From positions 1 through 56,016 of the forward strand of contig NZ_JACJVR010000140.1 in NCBI RefSeq assembly GCF_014212175.1: a stretch of DNA of 56,016 nucleotides, written 5' to 3'. The notes below the pieces were generated by a model that saw nothing but the letters and a program-made list of their open reading frames with translations, was not told where the DNA came from and searched no databases. The stretch is from Cohnella xylanilytica (lineage in GTDB: Bacteria; Bacillota; Bacilli; Paenibacillales; Paenibacillaceae). Position numbers and translations under genes: made by a program. This document shows positions 17,252-25,493 of the stretch, one piece after another; position 1 is the first letter of the stretch, and each line of letters opens with the position of its first letter.

Positions 17252-19573
17252 CTACTCGGCAGGGCCGCGATCCGCGGCCTTGAACTTGGTCGGAACGTGT
17301 CCGGTCACCCGCTTGAAGGCTCTGCGGAACGTATGCTCGTTGGCGTAGCCGACGCTGCCGGCGATCGCTCGGACCGTAATCTCGCCCGCATCGCCGCCGT
17401 CGCCGTTCAGAATCTCGATCGCGCGGGCGATCCGGATCTCCTCCAGCATGCTGGCGAACGTCGCCCCCATGTGATCTTTGAAGAACAGGTAGAACGAGGA
17501 TTCCGACATGCCGAAGTCGCGGGCGGCCTGGCCGATCGTCAAATCCGCGGACGGGTAGCGTTCCTCCAGGTAGGCTCTCAACTTCGCGCTCGCGGCGTTT
17601 CTCTCTTCGCACTTCTTCTTCTGCGACAGATGATAGAAGACGGCGCACAGGGCATGAATGCCGTGGACGATCTCTTCGAATTGCTGAGCCTCGTTCACTT
17701 CCCGCAGCGTCCGCCCGATCGACTCGTTCGGATACGCGCCGAGCCCCCGGCTTAAGCTCCCTTTGACGACCTGAATCAGCTGCTCCAGTCTGGAAGCCGT
17801 CAAGGTCCGGTTCGCGAAGTTCTCGCGCCGAATCAGATCGGTCAGCTCCTTGACCGCCGGAATGTCGCCGGCCTTGATCGTTCGGAGCAGCCGCGTCTCC
17901 AGTTCGACGGGGAACAGGAACTCTTCGTCTTGCTCCGGCAGGTCCGCGTATTCGATCCAGCTCTTGTCCGAGTAGCCGCCGAATTCCAGCGCGCTCTTCG
18001 CTTCCCGGAACGATTCGTGAAGCCGGACGAGCTCGGGATAGCTGCCGCCCAGAGAGAAGTTCAACCGGAACTTCCCGCCGTGATGATCGCTCAGCACCTG
18101 CGCCGTCGAGCGGAGAGCATGGCGGAAGCTCGCGTCATGGACCCGTTCGCCCGCGAAGACGAACGCGACGAGGCCCGGATCCAGGTCGTAAATATACCGG
18201 TTGGCTTCCGGCACCCCTTGTCGGTACATCTCCTTGACGATCATCTGGACGGCATCCATCTCCTGGAGCACGTCCTCGTACACGAGATAGTGATAGCGCT
18301 CGATCGAGAACAGCATCGCCAAGGCTCCGCCGGGCTCCATTCGCACTTCCAGACGGTCGAGCTCCCGGCGCGCCTCCTCCTCCTGGACGATCTCGCCCTC
18401 CAGCAATCTGCGGAACAGCATGCTGACCATAAGGGGGCGGTAATCCTCGCGTTCCCGGACCAGCTTCTCCCGGTCCTTCGAGATCTTCATCATCGTCCGG
18501 GTCAACGAATCGAATTCGTCGGCGCCGTCCTCCGGGGCGAAGTCCGCGTGGAACAGGCTCTTGAATCTCTGCATCAAGGCGGTCAGCGGCTTCGCGTTCC
18601 GATGGGCCAGGAACAGGGAGATCAGCAGGCCGGCCAATACGATTCCGATGAAAATCGAGAGGGTCATTTCCTTAATATAGTAGACTTTGCCCAACACCGA
18701 ACGTGCCGGGACGACGGACACGTAAGTCCAATGCGTGTCTTCCGAGTAAGCCCTCGACACGATGTAGGAACCGCCCGCTTCCGATCGCGGGTCCGGTTCG
18801 GCCCGGGGGCCCGACTCCCCGAGCAGCGACGGATCGGCCCGGTCGCCGGCGATATAGGTCACGAGCCGGTTCCGATCGTCCAGAATATAAGCGATCCCTT
18901 CTCTTCCGATCTCGGTCTTCCCCAGAAGCTCCCGGATCTGGCCGCCGTCGATCCCGATCGCGACCGTGCCGCTCCCCGCCCGCACCGCGTCGATCGGAAG
19001 CGTTTGCAAAAACAGCAATCCGTCGGAAGCGCCCGTTCCCGATGGCCCGGACATGGGGATGAAGGGCGGCGCCGCCGGGCTCCCCGCCAGCATCTCCCGG
19101 AACGAAGACTCGTCCCATCCGGGGAACGCGAACCGCCGCAGGTCTTCCGGGCTCGCGAAGACGCCCTCCGAGGCGATCACGATCCCGCTCTTCGGCAAGT
19201 AGACGTAATAGTCGGAGATGAACCGGTTGGTCAGCGTGAACTTGGGCAGCTGGTTGTATGCCGCGTATACTTGGAAGAAGTCCTTGTCCCCTTGCCCGAA
19301 GGGAGGGTGGTTCAACAGATTGTTCACCGCCGGATGAATGGCCAGCTGCTTGGCGACCGACTGGATCTCCTTCAATCGGATGTCCATAATGTCGCGGGTT
19401 TGCAGAAGGGTGTTGATATTCGCCTGCTCCGCGTCCTCCTCGACGATCCGGACGACCTCGCGGTACGCGAAGCTGGCGATGACGATAGGAATGAACAGAA
19501 TAATCAGGTAGGAGATGACCAGTTTGACGAACAAGGAAGGTCGTGCCCTTCGGTTCCCGTTCGGCTTCTTCAT
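17252..19573 (-). CDS. Membrane-anchored AraC-family regulator (YesS-like), second locus
   Basis: A 773-residue protein with a membrane helix near residues 14-37, an extracellular Cache-like region, a second membrane helix near 285-307 (LSIFIGIVLAGLLISLFLAH) and a C-terminal AraC double helix-turn-helix (LTIGQAARDFGMSESSFYLF and ITVRAIAGSVGYANEHTFRR). The frame opens at 19609; ATG at 19573 with GGGGG nine bases upstream is preferred because MKKPNGNRRARPSLFVK is a normal short cytoplasmic tail. It is encoded just upstream of the second importer in the same direction, which suggests it controls that importer and possibly itself. Confidence 0.87.
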   Translation of the reverse strand: MKKPNGNRRARPSLFVKLVISYLIILFIPIVIASFAYREVVRIVEEDAEQANINTLLQTRDIMDIRLKEIQSVAKQLAIHPAVNNLLNHPPFGQGDKDFFQVYAAYNQLPKFTLTNRFISDYYVYLPKSGIVIASEGVFASPEDLRRFAFPGWDESSFREMLAGSPAAPPFIPMSGPSGTGASDGLLFLQTLPIDAVRAGSGTVAIGIDGGQIRELLGKTEIGREGIAYILDDRNRLVTYIAGDRADPSLLGESGPRAEPDPRSEAGGSYIVSRAYSEDTHWTYVSVVPARSVLGKVYYIKEMTLSIFIGIVLAGLLISLFLAHRNAKPLTALMQRFKSLFHADFAPEDGADEFDSLTRTMMKISKDREKLVREREDYRPLMVSMLFRRLLEGEIVQEEEARRELDRLEVRMEPGGALAMLFSIERYHYLVYEDVLQEMDAVQMIVKEMYRQGVPEANRYIYDLDPGLVAFVFAGERVHDASFRHALRSTAQVLSDHHGGKFRLNFSLGGSYPELVRLHESFREAKSALEFGGYSDKSWIEYADLPEQDEEFLFPVELETRLLRTIKAGDIPAVKELTDLIRRENFANRTLTASRLEQLIQVVKGSLSRGLGAYPNESIGRTLREVNEAQQFEEIVHGIHALCAVFYHLSQKKKCEERNAASAKLRAYLEERYPSADLTIGQAARDFGMSESSFYLFFKDHMGATFASMLEEIRIARAIEILNGDGGDAGEITVRAIAGSVGYANEHTFRRAFKRVTGHVPTKFKAADRGPAE

Positions 19574-19607
19574 TGTGACGAACCCCCGTATCCGCAAGCC
19601 TACACCC

Positions 19608-19635
19608 ACTATATAGCAAGACGATTCTCGTACAA
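19608..19635 (-). promoter_or_regulatory. Promoter of the second AraC-type regulator
   Basis: On the minus strand TTGTAC (19630-19635), a 16-bp spacer and TATAGT (19608-19613) form a good vegetative promoter about 35 bp upstream of the chosen start. Confidence 0.55.
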
Positions 19636-19666
19636 AACGGACGATTTTTAGAGAAGCGGACGATTT
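19620..19666. promoter_or_regulatory. Three GACGATTY direct repeats
   Basis: GACGATTC at 19620, GACGATTT at 19640 and GACGATTT at 19659 are spaced 20 and 19 bp, overlapping and upstream of the -35 element of the regulator promoter. Helically phased direct repeats fit AraC-family binding. The same octamer forms part of the palindrome at 17123-17163. Confidence 0.45.
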
Positions 19667-19715
19667 ATGGAAAAGGCGGTTGAACAGGGCCGGTCCGCAC
19701 CCCGGTCCGAAAAGG

Positions 19716-19773
19716 AAAGAACCCCTCGGGCGGACGTTGCCGGCCCTGATTGGCCGCGTCCGCCCAAGGGGTT
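19716..19773 (-). terminator. Terminator of the HAD phosphatase gene
   Basis: Long stem with arms AACCCCTCGGGCGGACG (19720-19736) and its near complement (19757-19773, one mismatch). On the minus strand it is followed by the T-rich stretch TTCTTTCCTTTT. It lies 37 bp after the HAD stop codon. Confidence 0.8.
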
Positions 19774-19809
19774 CCCCGTTGGCGAAGGTGGAGGCTAAGT
19801 CCCCGTGGA

Positions 19810-20583
19810 TTACAGCAGCCCCGCGTAGACGAGGCCGTTCCTCACGCCGCCCTCTTCGACGCGCGTCGTGACGTAGTCCGCGTACGGCAGCAGCTCCGGA
19901 TGCGAGTTGCCCATGGCGATGCCGAGGCCGACCAGTTCCAGCATCTCCTTGTCGTTCAGCCCGTCGCCGAAGGCGACCGCCTCCTCGGGCTTCAGGCCGA
20001 GCGCGTCCAGCAGCGCCTGGATGCCTTCGGCCTTCGAGCCGGTGCTCGGCAGCACGTCCATCGCCTTCGCGTGCCAGCGCACGAACCGAAGTCCCGGAAG
20101 CTCGGACGGGTACTCATGCTCCTCGTGGCTCTCGCAGTGGAGGAACACCTGGTAGATGCCTTCCGTCTTCCAGAAGTCGGCCTGGAAGCCCGGATGCTCG
20201 ACCTTCAGCGACTCGACCGCTTCGAAGACGGACGGATGCCCTTCTTGGTTAGCGAAGTACGAGCTCTTCCCTTCGAACACGAGGGCGTGCCCCTGCCGGG
20301 AGCTCAGCTCGACCAGCTTCTCCAGATCGGCCAGCGGGATCGTCCGCTGGTGCAATTCCTTGCCTTTGTACACGACGTAGCCGCCGTTCAGGCTGACCCA
20401 GGACTCGATGCCGGCTTCCTCCGCCAGCTTCTTGAAGAAGTACGGCGCCCGTCCCGTCGCGATGACCGGCTCCACCCCGGTCTCCTTCAGGCGGCGAATG
20501 GCCTCGATCGCGTCCGGAGGAATGCGCTTCTCCTCGTCCACGAGCGTTCCGTCGATGTCGAAAAACACGATTTTGTAAGCCAT
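19810..20583 (-). CDS. Cof-type HAD-IIB phosphatase
   Basis: A 257-residue cytosolic sugar-phosphate or cofactor phosphatase of the Cof/YidA subfamily. Motif I FFDIDGTLVD has the nucleophile Asp9 and the acid Asp11; motif II is VIATGRAPY near 40-48; motifs III/IV include the Lys-containing cap boundary and FGDGLNDKEMLE near 205-216. Length and cap arrangement are typical. ATG at 20583 follows a purine-rich GAGGAG region. Substrate is unknown, as for most members. It probably has its own promoter, with the Nudix gene 96 bp upstream on the same strand. Confidence 0.92.
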   Translation of the reverse strand: MAYKIVFFDIDGTLVDEEKRIPPDAIEAIRRLKETGVEPVIATGRAPYFFKKLAEEAGIESWVSLNGGYVVYKGKELHQRTIPLADLEKLVELSSRQGHALVFEGKSSYFANQEGHPSVFEAVESLKVEHPGFQADFWKTEGIYQVFLHCESHEEHEYPSELPGLRFVRWHAKAMDVLPSTGSKAEGIQALLDALGLKPEEAVAFGDGLNDKEMLELVGLGIAMGNSHPELLPYADYVTTRVEEGGVRNGLVYAGLL

Positions 20584-20679
20584 GGTCTCTTCCAGCTCCT
20601 CTTCTTCTTCTCTCTATGGAAAACAATTATCCTCTATCATCGTACAAATCGTCCGGTCTGTAAACCTCGCTCGGCCGTT

Positions 20680-21240
20680 CTATCGGCGGAACAGCCCGTA
20701 TCCTTCCAGCGGCACGATCGGCTCGGCGTCGCGGAGCAGCCCCTCGGACTTCCCGCGGATCGCCACGTCGACGAGCCAGCGGGTGAAGGGAGCGACCGTC
20801 ATCGTCTCCATCTCGTCGAGACCGAAGAACCCGGCCGCGTCGACCTCGACGCCGTCCGGAACCGGCTCGCCGCCTACGTATTCCATCGAGAACGCGACGT
20901 ACAGATTGTGGATCGCGCGCGGCTGGTCGCGCACCGCCGCCAGGCTCGTCACGACGGCGTCGACACCCGTCTCCTCCAGCACCTCGCGCCGGACCGTCTC
21001 GTCGATCCGCTCCAGCTGTTCGGCGTAGCCGCCGGGATTCGTCCAATAGCCCTTGCCCGGCTCTTGCGCCCGGCGGACGAGCAGCAGCTTGCCTTCCCGC
21101 ATCACCAATGCGCCGACTCCGATGCTGTAATCGCCCCAATGAACGAAGCTGCAGCCGGGGCACGCCCTTCTCGGCGTGCCGCCGATCTCCCTCGTCTCGA
21201 GCTCCATTCCGCAGGACAGACAATAATTCGCATTGCCCAT
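20680..21240 (-). CDS. Nudix hydrolase with N-terminal zinc ribbon
   Basis: A 186-residue protein. Residues 7-31 contain a CxxC...CxxC zinc ribbon (CLSCG and ACPGC), as in NADH pyrophosphatase-like enzymes. The Nudix box is complete: G-x5-E-x7-REVLEETGV near residues 70-92, with the Mg-binding glutamates present. It should hydrolyse a nucleoside diphosphate linked to another group; the exact substrate is not predictable. ATG at 21240 is preceded by GGGAG and AAGGAAGGGG. Confidence 0.92.
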   Translation of the reverse strand: MGNANYCLSCGMELETREIGGTPRRACPGCSFVHWGDYSIGVGALVMREGKLLLVRRAQEPGKGYWTNPGGYAEQLERIDETVRREVLEETGVDAVVTSLAAVRDQPRAIHNLYVAFSMEYVGGEPVPDGVEVDAAGFFGLDEMETMTVAPFTRWLVDVAIRGKSEGLLRDAEPIVPLEGYGLFRR

Positions 21241-21352
21241 GATCTCCCGTCCCCTTCCTTGCAGTCTATGCGCTTGTAGCCGTCCTCCGATTATACTGCG
21301 GCCGGGCGCGTCTGCATAGGACGGCTTCCTGCGGGGACCCCGCGACGCGACA

Positions 21353-21377
21353 AAGGCGAGGCTCGTCGCCCCGCCTT
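21353..21377 (-). terminator. Hairpin after the alkaline phosphatase gene
   Basis: Arms AAGGCGAGG (21353-21361) and CCCCGCCTT (21369-21377), one mismatch, 29 bp downstream of the phosphatase stop on the minus strand. The T-rich stretch is on the plus-strand side, so the hairpin is ambiguous, but no plus-strand gene needs it. Confidence 0.5.
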
Positions 21378-21405
21378 CCTTTTTTTCCTCGCATCGCCTT
21401 GCTTC

Positions 21406-22677
21406 TTACTTTGCCTTCAGGCCCATCGCCTGCATCATCTTCGCGAACACGCCCGTGTTCTCGTACGTTCCGGCGAACAGCTCGGCGTTCTTGCCGGCAG
21501 CCGTAAGCGGAATGTCCGTCGCCTTGTGGCCGGACGTCGTCCAGTCGATGACGAACTTCTCGGTCGAGTTCGGGATCGAGAACGGGCCGTCTTCCTTCGA
21601 GATGCCGTCTCCGGACTCGTCCTTGTCGTCCACGGACTCGATCGAGAAGCCGCCCGTCTCGTGGTCGGCCAGAACGAGCACCAGCGTGTCCGGATTCTTC
21701 TTCGCGAAGTCCTTCGCGACTTGAACCGACTTGTCCAGCTCCTGGCCGGCCTTGATCGTCAGCTTCGCGTTGTTCTCGTGGGCGAATTCGTCGGTGCCTT
21801 CTTCTTCGACGACGAGGAAGAAGCCTTTCTTGTTCTTGGAGAGCACGTCCAGAGCCTTCTTCGTCATGTTCGGCAGCGAGACGACCGGGTTGTAGATGTC
21901 GCCGTCGCCTTCTTCGCGCTGTTGGAACATCTCTTCGTTGGCGAACAGGCCGAGCAGCTTGCCGCCCTTGGCCGCCTGCAGGGCCGATTGGTTCGTAACG
22001 TACGTGTAGCCGAGCGACTTGGCCTTCGCGACCAGATTGCCCTGCGTGCCCTTGCTCTTCTCGCTAGGATCTTCGGCCGGCTCGTCCGGGAACCCGCCGA
22101 CTTGGCCCGCCGGATACCAGAAGTCTTCGCCGCCGCCGAGAATGACGTCGACCTTGGCCTTCGTCAAATATTGCAGCGCGATGTCGCTCTGCTTGGAACG
22201 ATCCTCCACGTGAGCGGCGAAGGCGGCTCCCGTCGCGTCCGTCACTTGGCTCGTCGTGACGATCCCGGTCGCCTTGCCGGCTTGCTTCGCGTATTCCAGC
22301 ACCGTCTTGACCGGCTTCTTGTTCTTGTCTACCCCGATGGCGCCGTTGTACGTCTTCACGCCGCTCGCGAACGCCGTAGCCGCAGCCGCGGAATCCGTCA
22401 CGGGAACCGTGGAGCTCGTATGGATCAGACCGGCGTAAGGCATGTCGTCCATGGCCAGCTTGCCCGTCTCGCCGACGGTCGCGAGCCGAATCGCGCTGCG
22501 TTGGGACAGTCCCATGCCGTCGCCGACGAACAGAATGACGTTCTTCGTCTTGCTCGTTGCCGCTGCCGCCTCTTCCGACTTGCCGCCGTTCAGCGATACC
22601 GTACCGCCGGCGATCAGCGCGACCGCCGTTACGGACAGCGCCGCCGCCTTGAGACCTTTGCCCGTCTCCTTCTTCAT
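21406..22677 (-). CDS. Alkaline phosphatase (PhoA superfamily), secreted
   Basis: A 423-residue exported phosphomonoesterase. An N-terminal signal (about 1-40, KGLKAAALSVTAVALIAGGT) precedes the metal-binding motif NVILFVGDGMG, the catalytic serine motif VPVTDSAAAATAFASG and the late metal-ligand motif LADHETGGFSIE. Start is ATG at 22677 with AAGGAG nearby; the frame is open 26 codons further, but that part covers the regulatory region. Five 11-bp-spaced Pho boxes lie directly upstream, so phosphate starvation control by PhoP is expected. It releases phosphate from organic esters outside the membrane. Confidence 0.93.
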   Translation of the reverse strand: MKKETGKGLKAAALSVTAVALIAGGTVSLNGGKSEEAAAATSKTKNVILFVGDGMGLSQRSAIRLATVGETGKLAMDDMPYAGLIHTSSTVPVTDSAAAATAFASGVKTYNGAIGVDKNKKPVKTVLEYAKQAGKATGIVTTSQVTDATGAAFAAHVEDRSKQSDIALQYLTKAKVDVILGGGEDFWYPAGQVGGFPDEPAEDPSEKSKGTQGNLVAKAKSLGYTYVTNQSALQAAKGGKLLGLFANEEMFQQREEGDGDIYNPVVSLPNMTKKALDVLSKNKKGFFLVVEEEGTDEFAHENNAKLTIKAGQELDKSVQVAKDFAKKNPDTLVLVLADHETGGFSIESVDDKDESGDGISKEDGPFSIPNSTEKFVIDWTTSGHKATDIPLTAAGKNAELFAGTYENTGVFAKMMQAMGLKAK

Positions 22678-22737
22678 CGACCGGATCTCTCCTTCTGATT
22701 CGAACTTGTCTCTTCGATTCAGATGGTACTCGTCCTG

Positions 22738-22787
22738 TGTAAACGGCGCATTCACGGTACGTTAGCGGATTGTTAATTCGATTGGAA
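22738..22787 (-). promoter_or_regulatory. Pho box: five TTAACA-like repeats at 11-bp spacing
   Basis: Reading on the minus strand, hexamers TTCCAA (22782-22787), TTAACA (22771-22776), CTAACG (22760-22765), TGAATG (22749-22754) and TTTACA (22738-22743) start exactly 11 bp apart. PhoP of Bacillus binds TT(A/T/C)ACA repeats with about 5-bp gaps. A TACCAT hexamer nine bases further could be the -10 element. The array lies 60-110 bp ahead of the alkaline phosphatase start. Confidence 0.8.
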
Positions 22788-22821
22788 CTTTAAGGTAACG
22801 GACATGCCGTCGTCGCCGCCG

Positions 22822-23730
22822 TTATCGGCTTGTCTCCGCGCTCTCCCGCCACAGCCTGCGGGCGATGCCGGCCAGCAGAAGCGACTGCTTCCAGCGGTCG
22901 TCCAGCTCGCGCCGCCTGCCGTCGCGATCCTCCGCCGTTATCGCGTAGGGCGGCGGACCGAGCTCGCAGACGAACGGCAGCCGATCGCTCTTCGCCGCGG
23001 ATTCGCGCCAATGCCGCATGCCGTCCCGCCACCACCGCTCGAAGGGCCCCAGCATCGGATGCTCGCCCCGCTCGCCGAGGCCGACCTGCACCTGCTCGCC
23101 GTTCGAGACGCGGCCGTGAATGGCGCGCGTTCGCGGCAGCAGCCTCTGCAGCCAGTTCTCCGCTTCTTCGCTCACCGTATGCAGCTCGCCCGCGACGACA
23201 TAATGCGAGTAGTCGATCGTCAGCCCGAGCGTTAGGACGCGCTCCGCGTACTCGACGGTGCGAACCAGATCCTGCGTGATCGTCCCGCGGTGCGTCTCGA
23301 CATGGACGGGAATCCCGTATTCCCGCGACAGCCCGGCGACGTCCGCGAGCAGCTTCGCGGCCGGCTCGCCGGTCAGGAACGGCGTCAGCACCTGCGCGTT
23401 CACGTAGCGGACGCGGCCGAACGCCTTCGCGGCCCGCAGGAACGTCTCCAGCTCCGCCGCGGACTTCGGATACGCGTTAACTCCGAAGAGCAGCCCGTGG
23501 CGATCGAGCCGCTCGCGCCAGGCGTCCGCCTCCTCCGGAGCGGGCAGGAAGCCGTCGATGCCGTCGAACCCCGCCTCGGCGATGCGGCGCGCCTTCTCGT
23601 CCGGAGAGAGCGGCTCGCCCTCTCCGAGATCGAGATCGGTCATGCCCCACCAAGACATGTATGCGTCGAGGCGAGGCGCGCTCCCGGGCGCGCTCCCGTC
23701 AGTGAGGGTAGAGCGTCTCGAATTCGACAC
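22822..23730 (-). CDS. TIM-barrel sugar isomerase/epimerase-like protein
   Basis: A 302-residue protein with the xylose-isomerase-like (AP endonuclease 2) barrel. Candidate metal ligands are in HVETHRGT (near 146-153), LTIDYSHYVVAG (near 170-181), RAIHGRVSNGEQ (near 203-214) and FVCELGPPPYAI (near 260-271). A specific reaction cannot be assigned. GTG at 23730 follows GGAGGG by 7 bases and lies inside the end of the PhyH gene (32-bp overlap), so the two are translationally coupled. Confidence 0.82.
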   Translation of the reverse strand: MSNSRRSTLTDGSAPGSAPRLDAYMSWWGMTDLDLGEGEPLSPDEKARRIAEAGFDGIDGFLPAPEEADAWRERLDRHGLLFGVNAYPKSAAELETFLRAAKAFGRVRYVNAQVLTPFLTGEPAAKLLADVAGLSREYGIPVHVETHRGTITQDLVRTVEYAERVLTLGLTIDYSHYVVAGELHTVSEEAENWLQRLLPRTRAIHGRVSNGEQVQVGLGERGEHPMLGPFERWWRDGMRHWRESAAKSDRLPFVCELGPPPYAITAEDRDGRRRELDDRWKQSLLLAGIARRLWRESAETSR

Positions 23731-24508
23731 CGCAGGGCCCTCCGTCTTCGTTCAGCTCGAGGTCGATCTCCGTTCCGTCCGCGCGGAACAGCGGGCGATA
23801 GAAGGAGCTGATGCGCGTCGCCGACTCGTTGGCGTAATGGCAGATGAACGCCCGGCGGAAGCGGTCCTTCGTCTTGTTGCGGTACGAGCCGTGAATGAGG
23901 TTGCCGTTGAAGAAGAGCACGTCGCCCCGGTCCATGACGACCGGCATCGCCTTCTCCTCCTTCGGCGGCTTCACGTAGTGGGTCGTGAACGATTCCTTCG
24001 AGTCGGCGAGGTCCGGGCAGACGATGTCGTAATCGTTCGTTCTCGGCACGACGAGCAGCCCTCCGTTCTCCTCGTCCGCGGGGTCGACCGCGGTCCAGGC
24101 GGCGATGCAGTTGCCGGGCTCCACCTTCAGGTAGAAGTTGTCCTGATGCAGCGCTTGGCCCCTCGATCCCGGCGGCTTGTAATAGAACATGCTCTGGGCG
24201 GCGAGCGCCTCCTCCCCGTACAGGTCGGCGAGCACGTCCATGACCGGCCGGTGCAGCATGTACCTCTTGGCCGTCTCGTCGAAGCGATGCGGGTGCATGA
24301 CGCGCGGGTACCGCTTGAGCGGATCGACGCCGTCCGCGCTCAGGTCCGGCTCGAAGTGGCCGGGAACGACCCGGTTGCCGATCTCCTCGAACGTGCGGTC
24401 GATGACGGCCAGGTCCTCCTCGGCGAACAACCCTTTGACGACCAGATACCCCTCGGCATCGAACTGCTTTTTCTGCTCTTCCGTTAAGGCGCGAAGCTTC
24501 AAGGTCAT
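23699..24508 (-). CDS. Phytanoyl-CoA dioxygenase (PhyH) family protein
   Basis: A 269-residue non-heme Fe(II)/2-oxoglutarate-dependent dioxygenase. The iron ligands fit LHQDNFYL (His-x-Asp near residues 119-121) and NLIHGSYRN (His near 207); RFRRAFICHY near 217-226 can supply the 2-oxoglutarate-binding Arg. In bacteria this family hydroxylates diverse small molecules, not necessarily phytanoyl-CoA. ATG at 24508 follows AGGAGG by 8 bases. It is first in a two-gene operon with the TIM-barrel protein and divergent from an AraC regulator. Confidence 0.87.
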   Translation of the reverse strand: MTLKLRALTEEQKKQFDAEGYLVVKGLFAEEDLAVIDRTFEEIGNRVVPGHFEPDLSADGVDPLKRYPRVMHPHRFDETAKRYMLHRPVMDVLADLYGEEALAAQSMFYYKPPGSRGQALHQDNFYLKVEPGNCIAAWTAVDPADEENGGLLVVPRTNDYDIVCPDLADSKESFTTHYVKPPKEEKAMPVVMDRGDVLFFNGNLIHGSYRNKTKDRFRRAFICHYANESATRISSFYRPLFRADGTEIDLELNEDGGPCGVEFETLYPH

Positions 24509-24550
24509 GTCGGAATCCTCCTGGATATAGGCTTATTGGGAATGCCGTGG

Positions 24551-24565
24551 TATGCTTCTAGCATA
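24551..24565. promoter_or_regulatory. Inverted repeat TATGCT-TCT-AGCATA between divergent genes
   Basis: Perfect 6-bp arms at 24551-24556 and 24560-24565 in the 136-bp space between the PhyH gene and its divergent AraC regulator. It is a candidate operator; the half-site also resembles a -10 element on both strands, so it may simply be overlapping promoters. Confidence 0.35.
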
Positions 24566-24644
24566 GTCCCGACAAGGCCTCGGAGGAATATCCGATGCTG
24601 CCGTAATCTCACACGATCCTGCTGTTTAAGGGAGATGGAATGCG

Positions 24645-25493
24645 ATGATGCGACCAAAGGACCTCCCGTCCTCCTTCCCGTTGGAGAACGAGGATACGCT
24701 GCTCGCCGGCCACTTCGACGAGCCCGAGGGCTACGTCGCCAAGCGGCCGCGCGGCATGAACGATTGGCTCGTCACCTTTACGCTCGGCGGCGAAGGCTTT
24801 TACCGCATCCCCGGCCGGGAGGAGGCGCGCGTGCGGGCCGGAGACGTCGCCCTGCTGAAGCCGGGCACGCCTCACGAATACGGCACCTCTCCCGGCGAGC
24901 GGTGGCATTTCGTCTGGGCCCACTTCTCGCCGCGCACGATCGAGGCCGGGCTGCTGCCGCAGGACGAGCCGCTCGACGTCCAGCGCGTCGAGAGCGGGCA
25001 CGTCCGCAAGCGCATCCTGCGCGCGTTCCGCCGCATCCTCGCCGATTCGCGCGAGCGCGGCGATTATTGGCAGGAGCTGTGCGTCGGCGCCCTCCGCGAA
25101 GCGCTCCTGCTCGTCGCCCAGCGCCGCCGGAACAAGCGGGACGCTCGCGTCGAAGAGGCGCTGCGGCTGCTGTCCATTCATATGCGGGAGCCCGTTCGCA
25201 TCGAAGCTCTCGCCCGAGCCGTCCGGCTCTCCCCTTCCCGGCTGTCCCACCTGTTCAAGGAGCAGACGGGCGAGTCTATCGTTGATGCGTTGAACGGCAT
25301 GCGCATCCGCCAGGCCGCCCTGCTGCTCGAGCATACGGGCCGGACCGCCTCGGAGGTCAGCTACGACGTCGGGTATCACAACTACAACCACTTCATCAAT
25401 CAGTTCCGCAAGCGGTACGGACTGAGCCCGAGCGCCTATCAGAAGCAGAAGCGCCCGCAGGGGATCTCCCCCGCGGACGCTTCTAAGGATTAA
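24645..25493 (+). CDS. AraC-family regulator with cupin sensor
   Basis: A 282-residue soluble regulator: an AraC_binding cupin domain (about 10-150, RVRAGDVALLKPGTPHEYGT) and a C-terminal double helix-turn-helix (RIEALARAVRLSPSRLSHLF and TASEVSYDVGYHNYNHFINQ). It probably controls the divergent PhyH/isomerase operon after binding a small carbohydrate-like ligand. GGAGA precedes the start. Its TAA stop overlaps the TAA of the convergent Old Yellow Enzyme gene within the bases TTAA at 25490-25493. Confidence 0.9.
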   Translation: MMRPKDLPSSFPLENEDTLLAGHFDEPEGYVAKRPRGMNDWLVTFTLGGEGFYRIPGREEARVRAGDVALLKPGTPHEYGTSPGERWHFVWAHFSPRTIEAGLLPQDEPLDVQRVESGHVRKRILRAFRRILADSRERGDYWQELCVGALREALLLVAQRRRNKRDARVEEALRLLSIHMREPVRIEALARAVRLSPSRLSHLFKEQTGESIVDALNGMRIRQAALLLEHTGRTASEVSYDVGYHNYNHFINQFRKRYGLSPSAYQKQKRPQGISPADASKD

